Of a DNA stretch of 23,186 nt, positions 1 through 7,694 are shown in pieces. Numbering within the stretch: the stretch's first letter is position 1; each line of letters opens with the position of its first letter. The position numbers were made by a program, and so were the translations under genes. Source of the stretch: Pseudomonadota bacterium (GTDB taxonomy: Bacteria > Pseudomonadota > Alphaproteobacteria > Rhizobiales > Rhizobiaceae); NCBI GenBank assembly GCA_023387775.1, contig JAEWHN010000052.1, forward strand, positions 1 to 23,186, written 5' to 3'. A model generated the notes under the pieces. It was not told where the DNA came from and made no database searches. It worked only from the letters and a program-made list of their open reading frames with translations.

Positions 1-270
1 GCCATGCACCGTGATGGTGCTGTGCTGGTTCATGCCGCCGCAATAGTAGCCGACGCTGCCCCGCACATCGACGCTGATCGGCGCATCAACGCCGACAGCC
101 ACCGCATGGCTTCCCTTGGGGTTCAGAACTTCCCAGGCAGTCTCGTTGGAGCCGGCGTCGATATTGTGCAGCGCCTGGTTAAGCTCGCGCAGGGAGACTT
201 CGTCGAGGTCGACGACCCTGGTCGCGAAGCTCGAGTCGCGCGGCGCCGTTGCAAGGTTGGATGTAGGCAT
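1..270 (-). CDS. glxC: GlxC-like GXGXG-domain protein, N-terminal part (runs off left edge)
   Basis: The minus-strand frame opening with ATG at 270 stays open to the window edge (90 codons) and reads MPTSNLATAPRDSSF, then a segment with VVDLDEVSLRELNQALHNI and later GSVGYYCGGMNQHSTITVHG. This looks like the start of GlxC/MgsB, the protein related to the C-terminal GXGXG beta-helix domain of glutamate synthase large subunit. In rhizobia GlxB, GlxC and GlxD are separate pieces of a glutamate-synthase-like enzyme, thought to act as N-methylglutamate synthase or a similar amidotransferase in methylamine/amino-nitrogen metabolism. The start codon lies only four bases after the stop of glxB, so the two are co-transcribed and probably translationally coupled. 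The GXGXG motifs themselves and the downstream glxD would lie outside the window. Family is fairly sure; the substrate is inferred. Confidence 0.72.
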   Translation of the reverse strand, partial: MPTSNLATAPRDSSFATRVVDLDEVSLRELNQALHNIDAGSNETAWEVLNPKGSHAVAVGVDAPISVDVRGSVGYYCGGMNQHSTITVHG

Positions 271-274
271 CGTC

Positions 275-1171
275 TCAGTGCTCCCAGAAATAGACGGTGG
301 ACGGCTCGGGCTCCCATACCTTGGCCTGCTCGATACCCGGCAGCATGGCGAGCGCGCGGTATTCGGAACCGAACGCAACGTACTGATCCGTCTCGGCAAG
401 AACGGCCGGCTTGCAGGCGATCGGATCACGCACCACACCGAAACCGTTCTTGGTACCGACGACGAAGGTGAAGAAACCGTCGAGGTCGTTCAGACTTGCC
501 TCCAGCGCCTCGCCGAGAGCCATGCCGCCAGCGATCTTGTGCGACAGATAGGCGGCCGCCACTTCGGTGTCGTTCTCGGTCTCGAAGGTCATGCCTTCAT
601 GGCGCAGTTCGCGGCGCACATTGTTGTGGTTCGAGAGCGATCCATTGTGGACCAGGCACTGGTCGGGGCCCGTCGAGAACGGGTGCGCACCCATCGTCGT
701 CACGGCCGATTCAGTGGCCATGCGGGTGTGGCCGATGCCGTGCGACCCGCTCATCTTGGAAAGCTCGAAGCGCTTGGCGACGTCTTCCGGCAGACCGACT
801 TCCTTGTAGATCTCGATCGACTCGCCCATGCCCATGACGCGCGCGTCGGGGCGCAGCTCGGCGACAGCACTGCGAACGGCGGCCAGCTTGTCGCCCGGCA
901 CTTCGATCACCGCATGCGTCGACTTCACCGTCATCATCACCGGCGCGCCGATCTTCTTGGCAAGTTCCTGATCGAGGCCGGCAAAATCACGCTCCGGCCA
1001 GGGCGACTGGATCGTGACCTTGCCATGATCCTTTTCCGACGATCCGTAGATCGCAATACCTGCGCTGTCCGGGCCGCGATCGGTGAGCATGACAAGCATC
1101 TCCGAAAGCATGGCACCCAGTTGCGGCTCTAGCGACTTGTCCTTGAGAAACAGTCCGACAATGCCACACAT
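275..1171 (-). CDS. glxB: Class II glutamine amidotransferase subunit, GlxB/MgsA type
   Basis: A 298-residue protein beginning MCGIVGLF, so Cys2 becomes the N-terminal nucleophile of an Ntn glutaminase after Met removal. Other family hallmarks are DRGPDSAG (31-38), HTRMAT (148-153, Arg150 contacting glutamine), HNGSLSNH (175-182) and NDTEV (200-204). The domain hydrolyses glutamine and passes ammonia to the synthase part, here presumably the GlxC/GlxD subunits, as in the N-terminal domain of glutamate synthase or the N-methylglutamate synthase MgsA. The start is fixed by the invariant MCGI and by a strong ribosome site, AAGGAGGTGG, just upstream. First gene of an operon with glxC. A 467-bp gap in front holds its promoter. 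An alternative name is amidophosphoribosyltransferase-like protein, but no PRPP-binding domain is present. Confidence 0.88.
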   Translation of the reverse strand: MCGIVGLFLKDKSLEPQLGAMLSEMLVMLTDRGPDSAGIAIYGSSEKDHGKVTIQSPWPERDFAGLDQELAKKIGAPVMMTVKSTHAVIEVPGDKLAAVRSAVAELRPDARVMGMGESIEIYKEVGLPEDVAKRFELSKMSGSHGIGHTRMATESAVTTMGAHPFSTGPDQCLVHNGSLSNHNNVRRELRHEGMTFETENDTEVAAAYLSHKIAGGMALGEALEASLNDLDGFFTFVVGTKNGFGVVRDPIACKPAVLAETDQYVAFGSEYRALAMLPGIEQAKVWEPEPSTVYFWEH

Positions 1172-1360
1172 CGGCTTCCACCTCCTTGAAAAATTTCTGC
1201 CTCAATGGCTAGCAGCTTTAAAATTCCAATTCAACCACCATGAATGTTTTTTTCATCTGAGAAAACTAATTCACAGTGCGGAACCGGCGCGCCGCAGCTG
1301 ACGCTGCCCCTCTCCTCCTCCGAGCCGAACATGCAAACATTCCCTGATTGATCCCGTTTC

Positions 1361-1420
1361 GGCAATCGCCAATTTGCCTATAAATAATATTTTTTGCACC
1401 GGAGTATTGGTCCAGAGACC
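1361..1420. promoter_or_regulatory. Putative operator/promoter region upstream of glxB
   Basis: The 467-bp space 1172-1638 has no convincing gene. Within it an AT-rich tract (about 1379-1395) is flanked by two short inverted repeats: GGCAA-N8-TTGCC at 1361-1378 and GGTC-N4-GACC at 1409-1420. The second contains the heptamer GGTCCAG, which also occurs at 2463-2469 in front of the neighbouring XRE-cupin regulator. That makes it a candidate binding site for that regulator. I could not place a convincing -35/-10 pair, so this is a regulatory-region call only. Confidence 0.3.
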
Positions 1421-1547
1421 CCCTGCCGAAACCTGCAGGAGCGGGCTTGTCCGCATGCATGCTCAAAGAAGGCCAAAGACTGGCGTGTCCGGCCACGGAT
1501 GCATGGCCAGACTGGTCGGATGCTTCGATCCGCGTTCGACAATGTGC

Positions 1548-1586
1548 AAAAGAAAAGGGCCTGCGGCCGGGCTCAGGCAGCAGGCC
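1548..1586 (-). terminator. Rho-independent terminator after the XRE-cupin regulator gene
   Basis: Read on the minus strand, GGCCTGC (1586-1580) pairs with GCAGGCC (1564-1558) across a GC-rich 15-nt loop and is followed directly by CTTTTCTTTT. It sits about 50 bases past the stop codon of the regulator at 1639 and before the glxB promoter region, so it separates the regulator from glxBC. A second GC hairpin, GCCCGG-GTG-CCGGGC at 1613-1627, lies between stop codon and terminator but has no T-run. Confidence 0.7.
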
Positions 1587-1638
1587 GCCAAGATGGGCGA
1601 TTTATGACGGGCGCCCGGGTGCCGGGCGGCACGGTAAC

Positions 1639-2388
1639 TCAGTCGCCGCCGCTGCCCTGCGGATAGGAAATGATCGACAGGTAGCGTATCGGCCGCTTGG
1701 TCAGCTGTTCTGGCCCATGCGGTGCATCGGCATCGAAGAACAGGCTGTCGCCCGGCAACATGGTGTAGAGGTGGCTGCCGTGGCGGTACACGACCTCGCC
1801 TTCCAGCATGTAGAGGAACTCCATCCCGTCATGCTGGAAGGTCGGAAACACGTCCGAATCCTCGCTTAGCGTGATGAGATAGGGCTCGACCACCACGCCG
1901 CTGGTGTTTGAGCCGACATGGCCCAGCAGCGTGTATTGGTGGCCGGCGCGCGTGCCGCGCCGCTCCACATCGACACCCTCGCCCGCCTTGACGAAAACTG
2001 CATTGCGCTCTTCCTCGAACCGGCGCAGGAAAGCCGTCAGCGGCACACCGAGCGCGCGCGACAGCGATTGCAGCGTCGTCAGCGACGGCGACGTGTTCCC
2101 GTTCTCGATCTTCGACAGCATACCCAACGAAATGTTGGTGGCGACCGCCAGATCTGCGACGGTGATGCCGAGCTTCTTGCGGAAGGCGCGAACCTCGCGC
2201 CCGATTGCCACTTCCAGCACGTTCTCGCGCGTGTCGCGCACGGCATGCGGATTCTGCTTCAAGACACGGGCTGCGGCCGGATCCTTGGCCGGACCCCTGC
2301 TATCAGGTTGCACCTTGCTTGCATTGGATTTGCGCGGCTCAGCCGCTTGTGTCGATGTCTTCGTCAACTCGCTCACCCCGCCGGCCAT
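1639..2388 (-). CDS. XRE-family transcriptional regulator with C-terminal cupin sensor domain
   Basis: A 249-residue protein with a disordered, charged N-terminus (1-60), an XRE/Cro-type helix-turn-helix at about 65-121 (REVRAFRKKLGITVADLA, then SKIENGNTSPSL) and a cupin_2 barrel at about 165-245. The cupin has HDGMEFLYMLEGEV (186-199) and PGD-N8-PHG (212-225), with His186, Glu190 and His224 as likely ligand- or metal-side residues. This architecture is typical of regulators of amine, polyamine or amino-acid metabolism that sense a small ligand through the cupin. Its position directly upstream of glxBC, on the same strand, suggests it controls that operon; a terminator keeps its own transcript separate. 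ATG at 2388 has only a weak ribosome site, so a shorter form starting nearer the HTH cannot be excluded. Ligand unknown. Confidence 0.85.
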   Translation of the reverse strand: MAGGVSELTKTSTQAAEPRKSNASKVQPDSRGPAKDPAAARVLKQNPHAVRDTRENVLEVAIGREVRAFRKKLGITVADLAVATNISLGMLSKIENGNTSPSLTTLQSLSRALGVPLTAFLRRFEEERNAVFVKAGEGVDVERRGTRAGHQYTLLGHVGSNTSGVVVEPYLITLSEDSDVFPTFQHDGMEFLYMLEGEVVYRHGSHLYTMLPGDSLFFDADAPHGPEQLTKRPIRYLSIISYPQGSGGD

Positions 2389-2453
2389 TTCACTGATGGT
2401 AAATATTTTTTTATTTTGGGTACGCGTTTACGAGGCTGATATCAACCCTTATC

Positions 2454-2467
2454 GGACCAAAAGGTCC
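2454..2467. promoter_or_regulatory. Inverted repeat upstream of the XRE-cupin gene, possible autoregulatory operator
   Basis: GGACC-AAAA-GGTCC, a 5-bp-arm inverted repeat, lies about 65-80 bases upstream of the regulator's ATG in the 135-bp gap 2389-2523. On the minus strand a TTGATA sequence (candidate -35) follows it. The arm plus flank GGTCCAG recurs upstream of glxB. This fits a site for the regulator itself, but it could also be chance or a stem at the end of the carbohydrate-operon mRNA. Confidence 0.3.
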
Positions 2468-2523
2468 AGTTTCCGGGGAGTTTCACCCGAAAATGAACGC
2501 TGCCGGGGTCTGACGACGAGGGC

Positions 2524-3429
2524 TTAGGCGCTGTACCTGCGCGGGAAGGTCGAGATCGCGAGCGAAGCCGCACGCACACCCCGCTCGAGCGCAGCCTGCA
2601 ATTCATCACCGCGGCTCAGGCCGGCCAGGAACGCCGCATTGAATGTATCGCCCGCGCCCACAGTGTCGATGACGGTGACCGGCGGGGCCTTTGCCGCCAC
2701 GGTCACGCCGTCGCGCAGGGCAGCTGCTCCTTCCGGGCCGTTCTTGATCACCAGCGTCTGGCCGGCGGCAAACCGCGCCGAAAGCGTGGCAATGGCTGCG
2801 TCGAGATCCTCGCTCTCACCCAGGCCCTTCACTTCCTCGGCGTTGAGAAGAGCATAATCGACCAGGGCCAGCCATTCGAACGAGCGCTTCTTGTTGGCTT
2901 CGGTCCAGCCCTCGGGCGGCCAGCCCGGATCGATGGCCGTCTGCCAGCTCTGTTGCCTCAGCAGCCGCAACAGCTTGCTCGTCCCCTCCATCAGCGATGG
3001 CATGAGGAAGCCGCCGGAAATGCAGGCGAAGCTCGCTTTCGTCGGTGCTGGCGGAATATGGGGAAGCAAGTCTTCGAGCCGGGCATGGTGCAAATGGCCC
3101 GGCGCGGTGAAGAACACGCGATCGCCGCCCTTGTGGACGATGCCGACGCTGATGGTCGTGTCGGAATCGTCGATCACCCAAGTCGAGCAGGCCTCATCGA
3201 AGCTGCCGGCAAGCCATGCCCCCATCGCATCATTGCCGACGCTGGCCAGCAGGCGATGGGCAATGCCCATGCCGCTCAGCGCCAGCGCCGTGTTTCCAGC
3301 CGAACCGCCAGGCCGCATCTCGCTGCGCGGCACCACGATCTCGGTGCCGACCGCAGGCCAACCGTCGATCTCGCCCATGACGAGATCAACATTGACGTTT
3401 CCGAGGATGAGGAGCGGCGGTACGGACAT
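2524..3429 (-). CDS. PfkB-family carbohydrate kinase
   Basis: A 301-residue cytosolic sugar kinase of the ribokinase/PfkB fold. The N-terminal strand LLILGNVNVDLV (6-17), the substrate-side signature RPGGSAGNTALAL (39-51) and the C-terminal signature DTVGAGDTFNAAF (255-267) are all visible; Asp261 of GAGD is the expected catalytic base and the GAG forms the anion hole. It transfers the ATP gamma-phosphate to a sugar or sugar-derived alcohol. It is the last gene of the seven-gene transport operon, six bases after the stop of the Gfo/Idh dehydrogenase. It probably phosphorylates the imported sugar or its oxidised/reduced product. Which sugar cannot be read from the sequence; fructokinase and ribokinase are the obvious generic alternatives. 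Length is normal for the family. Confidence 0.85.
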   Translation of the reverse strand: MSVPPLLILGNVNVDLVMGEIDGWPAVGTEIVVPRSEMRPGGSAGNTALALSGMGIAHRLLASVGNDAMGAWLAGSFDEACSTWVIDDSDTTISVGIVHKGGDRVFFTAPGHLHHARLEDLLPHIPPAPTKASFACISGGFLMPSLMEGTSKLLRLLRQQSWQTAIDPGWPPEGWTEANKKRSFEWLALVDYALLNAEEVKGLGESEDLDAAIATLSARFAAGQTLVIKNGPEGAAALRDGVTVAAKAPPVTVIDTVGAGDTFNAAFLAGLSRGDELQAALERGVRAASLAISTFPRRYSA

Positions 3430-3435
3430 GGCTTC

Positions 3436-4680
3436 TTAGCTGATATGGCGTGCGACGACTGGCACGTAATCTTCGAGTTCCGGTGCGGGGAAGTGCACCG
3501 TCTCGCCTATTTCGGCCGAGCGGTAAAGCCCCATCAGGATTTCCACGACGGCAAGCCCATCGTCGAAGGTCTCAAGCGGCGTCTCGCCCTTGCGGAAGCA
3601 CTCGGTCATGTGGCGGTTCTCGTCGGTGTAACCGTAGACGCCCGCCTCATCCTCCAGCACCGGCATCAGGCCCTGTTCGGCATTCTGCTTCTCGACCAGG
3701 TCCTCGCCCTCCGAGCCGGTAACCGCGCGCGACATGAAGATCTTCAGGCCGGTGTTGAGCGAGTTGAACTCCATCGCATATTCCGGCCCGAGCAGTTCGA
3801 GCTGGATGCGCAGGCCGGCGCCCACATAGGCCCATGAGGTCGTCGCCTCGATCATCAGCTCGTTGCCCTGCTCATCCTCGAGCGACACGGTGGCGCGCGC
3901 AAAATCCTCGGACGGATGATTGCGGTAATCGACGCCGCTGCCATAGCGCTGCTTGAGCTGGTCGGCATAATGCGGCCGCGTCCATTTCAGGTTGGCGACT
4001 GTGCCGTTGACGGACTTGACCTTGAGGGACTTTCGCGGCGCACCCGGCTCGGTCAGCAGGTGGCGCGCCACTTCCACGGAATGGCACATCATGTCGGACA
4101 GCACGCCGCCGCCCTGCTTGTCGCCCTGCCAGAACCAGGCTTCGTGCGGGCCGGAATGCTCCTCGGCCGCGCGCGCCAGATAGGGCCTGCCGGTGGTGGA
4201 GGCCGCACGGCGCCAGACGATCTCCTTGCCGCGCAGCACCGGCGTGCAGAACACCTGATTTTCGAGATAGCCGTGGTTGAGCTTGGCGTCGGTGGCAAGC
4301 CGCAGCATCTCGCGCGCTTCCGCCACGGTGCGGGCCAGCGGCTTTTCGCACGCGACGGCAAAGACCTTGCTGCGGCCGGCAGTGACCTCGGCGTGCAACG
4401 TGTGCATCACGTCGAGGCGCGTGTAGTTGGGCGAAAGAATCCAGATCGCGTCAACGCTCTCGTCGCGTAGCAGGCTTTCCAGGCTGTCATGGCTCTTGCA
4501 CGAGCCGAGCCCGAGCTCCGAAACCAGCGCCTGGAAATGCACCCGGTTTTCCGCCTTGCGGCTGTAGACGCCGACCACGTCGATGTTGCGCACGCCGACC
4601 ATGGATTTCAGGTGGAACTGGGCGATGAAGCCGGTTCCGACAAAGCCGACGCGCAGTCTCTGTTTCGGCAGATTGGTCAT
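3436..4680 (-). CDS. Gfo/Idh/MocA-family NAD(P)-dependent oxidoreductase
   Basis: A 414-residue protein with an N-terminal Rossmann fold (VGFVGTGFIA at 11-20, a GxGxxA nucleotide motif) and the family's EKP motif (112-114) carrying catalytic Lys113. The GGGVLSDMMCHSVEVA segment (190-205) supplies Asp196 and His200, matching the D-x3-H arrangement of inositol- and sugar-dehydrogenases. Length is somewhat above the usual 330-390. It is expected to oxidise or reduce a sugar or polyol in the cytosol with NAD(P). I chose ATG at 4680 because a good ribosome site (AAAGGAAAGG) lies five bases before it; a TTG at 4698 is in frame but would overlap the lacI stop and lacks this spacing. It lies between the LacI regulator and the PfkB kinase in one operon, so it likely acts on the imported substrate. 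Confidence 0.85.
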   Translation of the reverse strand: MTNLPKQRLRVGFVGTGFIAQFHLKSMVGVRNIDVVGVYSRKAENRVHFQALVSELGLGSCKSHDSLESLLRDESVDAIWILSPNYTRLDVMHTLHAEVTAGRSKVFAVACEKPLARTVAEAREMLRLATDAKLNHGYLENQVFCTPVLRGKEIVWRRAASTTGRPYLARAAEEHSGPHEAWFWQGDKQGGGVLSDMMCHSVEVARHLLTEPGAPRKSLKVKSVNGTVANLKWTRPHYADQLKQRYGSGVDYRNHPSEDFARATVSLEDEQGNELMIEATTSWAYVGAGLRIQLELLGPEYAMEFNSLNTGLKIFMSRAVTGSEGEDLVEKQNAEQGLMPVLEDEAGVYGYTDENRHMTECFRKGETPLETFDDGLAVVEILMGLYRSAEIGETVHFPAPELEDYVPVVARHIS

Positions 4681-4694
4681 GGAGGCCTTTCCTT

Positions 4695-5711
4695 TCAATT
4701 GTCGGATGTCTTGGCCGGGCCGGTGGACCCGCGGATTTTCAGGGTTGTCGGCATCTCGACCAACGCCTCAACGCCGGTGTCGCCATTCATCACCCTTAGC
4801 AGTTGCGTCATCGCCCGCTTGCCGATGTCGGCGCGCGGCTGGCTGACGGTGGTCAGCGGCGGAAAGAAGCATTCGCTGAGGAAGAGGTCGTCGAAGCCGA
4901 CGACGGAGACGTCGGCCGGGACCTCGAGGCCGAGCCGCCTCAATTCGTTGATGGCCCCAAAAGCCATCTCGTCATTGCCGACGAAGAGCGCCGTCGGCTT
5001 CTCGGGGAGCGAAAACAACTGTCGGCAAAGCGCGGCGCCGGAGGCGATAGTATAGTCGCCGACCGGCTCGTAGCCTTCCGGCACGATAAGCCCGGCCTCG
5101 GCCATTGCCTTGCGATAACCATCGCGGCGCAGCACGCTCATCACCTCGGGGATGGGGCCACAGATATGCGCGATGCGTCTGTGGCCGAGCGAAAGCAGGT
5201 GCCGTACCGCCTCATGGGCTGCCGCGACGTTGTCGATCTGCACATGCGGCAGCGCGCAACCCTCGATGATTTCCAGCGCCACCACGATGGGCAGCCGCCC
5301 CGCATCGCGGGCGTGGCTCGAAGGCAGCTTGCCGTTCATCAGGATCATGCCATCGGCATGGCCGTCGCGCAGCATGTCGAAATATTCAAGCTCGCGATCG
5401 GGATGGTTTTCCGTGTTGCCCATCAGTACCGAATAGCCCGCCTCGCGCGCCGTCGCCTCCACGCCCTTGAATATCTCGAGGTAGAACGGATTGCTGACGT
5501 CGCGCACGACCAGCAGCACCGCCATGGATTTCTGCGTGCGAAGATTGCGGGCGCGGACATTGGGCCGGTAGTCCAGCGACTGCGCCGCCTCGCGGATTCG
5601 CGACAGCGTCGGCTCGGCCACAAGACCGGAATCCGAAAGGGCACGCGACACCGTGGCAGGCGAGACGCCGGCCCGCTGTGCGATGTCCTTGATCTTGGCC
5701 CGGCGGTTCAC
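4695..5711 (-). CDS. LacI-family transcriptional regulator of the sugar operon
   Basis: A 338-residue regulator with a textbook LacI headpiece: KIKDIAQRAGVSPATVSRAL (7-26) as helix-turn-helix, YRPNVRARNLRT (48-59) as hinge helix, then a periplasmic-binding-protein-like sensor domain (about 62-330) with LLVVRDVSNPFY and later VVGFDDLF. It starts with GTG one base after the stop of the second permease, with GAGG upstream. It is the fifth gene of the operon, not divergent from it, so it is likely made along with the transporter and represses its own promoter. A perfect 14-bp palindrome with central CG (10435-10448) overlaps the -35 of the operon promoter and is the expected target. The inducer should be the imported sugar or an early metabolite. 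Confidence 0.9.
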   Translation of the reverse strand: MNRRAKIKDIAQRAGVSPATVSRALSDSGLVAEPTLSRIREAAQSLDYRPNVRARNLRTQKSMAVLLVVRDVSNPFYLEIFKGVEATAREAGYSVLMGNTENHPDRELEYFDMLRDGHADGMILMNGKLPSSHARDAGRLPIVVALEIIEGCALPHVQIDNVAAAHEAVRHLLSLGHRRIAHICGPIPEVMSVLRRDGYRKAMAEAGLIVPEGYEPVGDYTIASGAALCRQLFSLPEKPTALFVGNDEMAFGAINELRRLGLEVPADVSVVGFDDLFLSECFFPPLTTVSQPRADIGKRAMTQLLRVMNGDTGVEALVEMPTTLKIRGSTGPAKTSDN

Positions 5712-5712
5712 A

Positions 5713-6705
5713 TCAGCCTCGCATCGCCCGGCCGCGGCCGTAAAACAGCATCAGCACCAGCAGCGTTGCACCGAACACCATCTGCCGGCCGGATTCGTCA
5801 ATGTGGATGGTGGTGAGGATGCTTTGCAGGATGACCAGCAGCATGGCGCCTGCCATGGTGCCGGTATAGCCGCCCTTGCCGCCGGAAAGCGGCGTGCCGC
5901 CCAGCACAACGGCGATGATGGACGGCAGCATGTATTGCTCGCCGACATTGGAGAAGGACGAACCGGAATAGCCGAGGAGGCAGACGCCTGCGAGCGCGGC
6001 GAAGGCGCCCGAAAGCACGAACAGGCCGACGCGGATGGTCTTCACCGGCACGCCGGCCATGAAAGCCGCCTGCTCGTTGGAGCCGATGGCATAGATGCGA
6101 TAGCCGAACACGGTACGCTTCAGCAGGAATGCCATGAAGAGGCCGATGGCGATCCACAGCCAGATGATGCCGGGCAGTCCGAACAGGAACGGCTGCGTCA
6201 CGAATTGCGACAGGCCGGGCGCGGCGCGGCCTGACGGAATGCCGTTGCGGATGACGACCAGCAGCCCCTGCAGCACACCCAGCATGCCGAGCGTCATCAC
6301 CAGCGGCGGGATGCGCAGGAGGGTGATGCCAAGCCCGTTGAACAGGCCGAACAGCGCGCCGACGCCGACGGCGACGAGGACCGCCGGCAGGATGCCGCCG
6401 TCGGCTCCGTTCATCACGTTGCCGGCGAGGATGGCGGCCAGCGAGACAATGCCACCCACGGAGAGATCGATGCCTTCACGGCCGCCGATGATGACTAGGT
6501 TCTGGCCGGCCGCGACAATGCCCATGACGGACGCGACCACCAGCAGGCGCAGGATCTGCTCGGCCGAGGCAAAGCCCGGCGACAGCGCCTCGCCCAGCGC
6601 CAGCAGGGCCACGATCAGGATCAGCGCGACCACCAGCGGGCGCTTCAGGAATTCCACTGCCTTGGAAGGCGGGGCGGTGGCCGAAACGGCAGCTTCGGTG
6701 CTCAT
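5713..6705 (-). CDS. CUT2-family sugar ABC transporter permease (second)
   Basis: A 330-residue, highly hydrophobic inner-membrane protein of the BPD_transp_2 (RbsC/XylH-like) family. Conserved segments are GREGIDLSVGGIVSLA (75-90) and the ATPase-coupling loop YAIGSNEQAAFMAGVPV (205-221), followed by VLGGTPLSGGKGGYTGT near the C-terminus. The true start is ATG at 6705, within an ATGA overlap with the stop of the first permease; the frame is open further upstream but that is an out-of-frame shadow of the first permease. With its paralogue it would form a heterodimeric pore fed by the binding protein encoded upstream. Its stop is one base from the lacI start. Substrate not deducible. Confidence 0.9.
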   Translation of the reverse strand: MSTEAAVSATAPPSKAVEFLKRPLVVALILIVALLALGEALSPGFASAEQILRLLVVASVMGIVAAGQNLVIIGGREGIDLSVGGIVSLAAILAGNVMNGADGGILPAVLVAVGVGALFGLFNGLGITLLRIPPLVMTLGMLGVLQGLLVVIRNGIPSGRAAPGLSQFVTQPFLFGLPGIIWLWIAIGLFMAFLLKRTVFGYRIYAIGSNEQAAFMAGVPVKTIRVGLFVLSGAFAALAGVCLLGYSGSSFSNVGEQYMLPSIIAVVLGGTPLSGGKGGYTGTMAGAMLLVILQSILTTIHIDESGRQMVFGATLLVLMLFYGRGRAMRG

Positions 6706-7694
6706 GCGCGCGCTCCCCGGCTGACGAGGATGCCGGCCATCAGGGCGATCAGGATAGCGAGGCCCTGCACGAGGTTCTGCCATTCCGAGGGCGTGCCGAC
6801 GAAGAAGACCAGCGAGTTGATGAGGCCGATGATCAACGCCCCGATCAGCGAGCCCGTCACCGTGCCCGCTCCGCCCGAAAGTGCCGAGCCGCCAAGCACC
6901 ACCGCCGCAACGCTGTAGAGGGTCATCTTGCCGCCGACCAGCGGATCGCCGCTTGCGGTATCGCCGGTGATGCAGAGGGCGGCGAGTGCGGAGAACAGCC
7001 CGCACAGAACATAGCCCTTGATGCGGATCAGCGTGACCGGCAAGCCGCTCTGGAACGCGGCCATGGCGTCGTCGCCCACCGCCAGCATCTGCGTCGTCAG
7101 CCGCATGCGCGCCAGAATGCCAAGCACGATGGCGACGGCCGCGACGATATAGAAAACAAAGGGAACGCCGAAATAGGTGCCGCCATAGGTGAGCCAATAG
7201 GCTTCCGGTGCCGGCGTGCCCGCCACCGGCAGCACGTAGAGCGCAAGGCCGGTGAAGAAGATGCTGGTGGCGAAGGTGGCGACGATGGCCTGCAGCCGCA
7301 GGCCCGCAATCATGATGCCGTTGACGATGCCGCAGGCGAGCCCGGACAGCATGCCGACCAGGCAGGCGGCAATCACGGTCAGCCCTCCGCCGCCCCACTT
7401 CTCCATCAACACGATGATGACGACGTTGACCAGCGAGACGATGCTGCCGACCGACAGGTCGATGTCGCCGGCAAACACCACATAGGTCTGCGCGACCGCC
7501 AGCAACATCAGCGCCAGATAGGTGCTGATGAGGCCGGTGATGGAGCCGAAGCTGAGGCTCCGCGGCTCAAACAGCCCGTTGAGCAGGACCAGCGCGACGA
7601 GGATGACGAGCGCGGGAACGAAGGGGAAGCGCTGCAGCACGTTCTTGAGCGGGCTGCCCTTCACCGCGGGAGAGACAAGAGACTGTTGCATCAT
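6702..7694 (-). CDS. CUT2-family sugar ABC transporter permease (first)
   Basis: A 330-residue polytopic membrane protein of the same BPD_transp_2 family as its downstream neighbour, but clearly diverged from it. The hallmark GDIDLSVGSIVSL (76-88) and the cytoplasmic coupling loop LAVGDDAMAAFQSGLPV are present, then VVLGGSALSGGAGTVTGS. Having two different permease genes contrasts with ribose-type systems that use one permease as a homodimer, so the pore is probably a heterodimer. The start ATG at 7694 overlaps the ATPase stop by ATGA, and its own stop overlaps the next start the same way, implying strict translational coupling and equal stoichiometry. Confidence 0.9.
   Translation of the reverse strand: MMQQSLVSPAVKGSPLKNVLQRFPFVPALVILVALVLLNGLFEPRSLSFGSITGLISTYLALMLLAVAQTYVVFAGDIDLSVGSIVSLVNVVIIVLMEKWGGGGLTVIAACLVGMLSGLACGIVNGIMIAGLRLQAIVATFATSIFFTGLALYVLPVAGTPAPEAYWLTYGGTYFGVPFVFYIVAAVAIVLGILARMRLTTQMLAVGDDAMAAFQSGLPVTLIRIKGYVLCGLFSALAALCITGDTASGDPLVGGKMTLYSVAAVVLGGSALSGGAGTVTGSLIGALIIGLINSLVFFVGTPSEWQNLVQGLAILIALMAGILVSRGARA

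Noticed and set aside
116..1132. Plus-strand open frame of 338 codons opposite glxB/glxC
   Set aside because: glxB on the minus strand has all catalytic motifs and a strong ribosome site; this frame has none.
1172..1500. Sigma-54 promoter before glxB
   Set aside because: I looked for GG-N10-GC with the -24/-12 consensus on the minus strand and found no correctly spaced match.
1374..1869. Short plus-strand open frames upstream of glxB
   Set aside because: No ribosome site, no recognisable motif, overlapping one another and a terminator.
2470..2500. Imperfect hairpin TTTCCGGGG/CACCCGAAA as terminator of the sugar operon
   Set aside because: Arms need a bulge and no T-run follows on the minus strand; too weak to call.
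6706..7398. Upstream extension of the second permease frame
   Set aside because: It overlaps the first permease out of frame; the ATGA junction at 6702-6705 gives the normal start.
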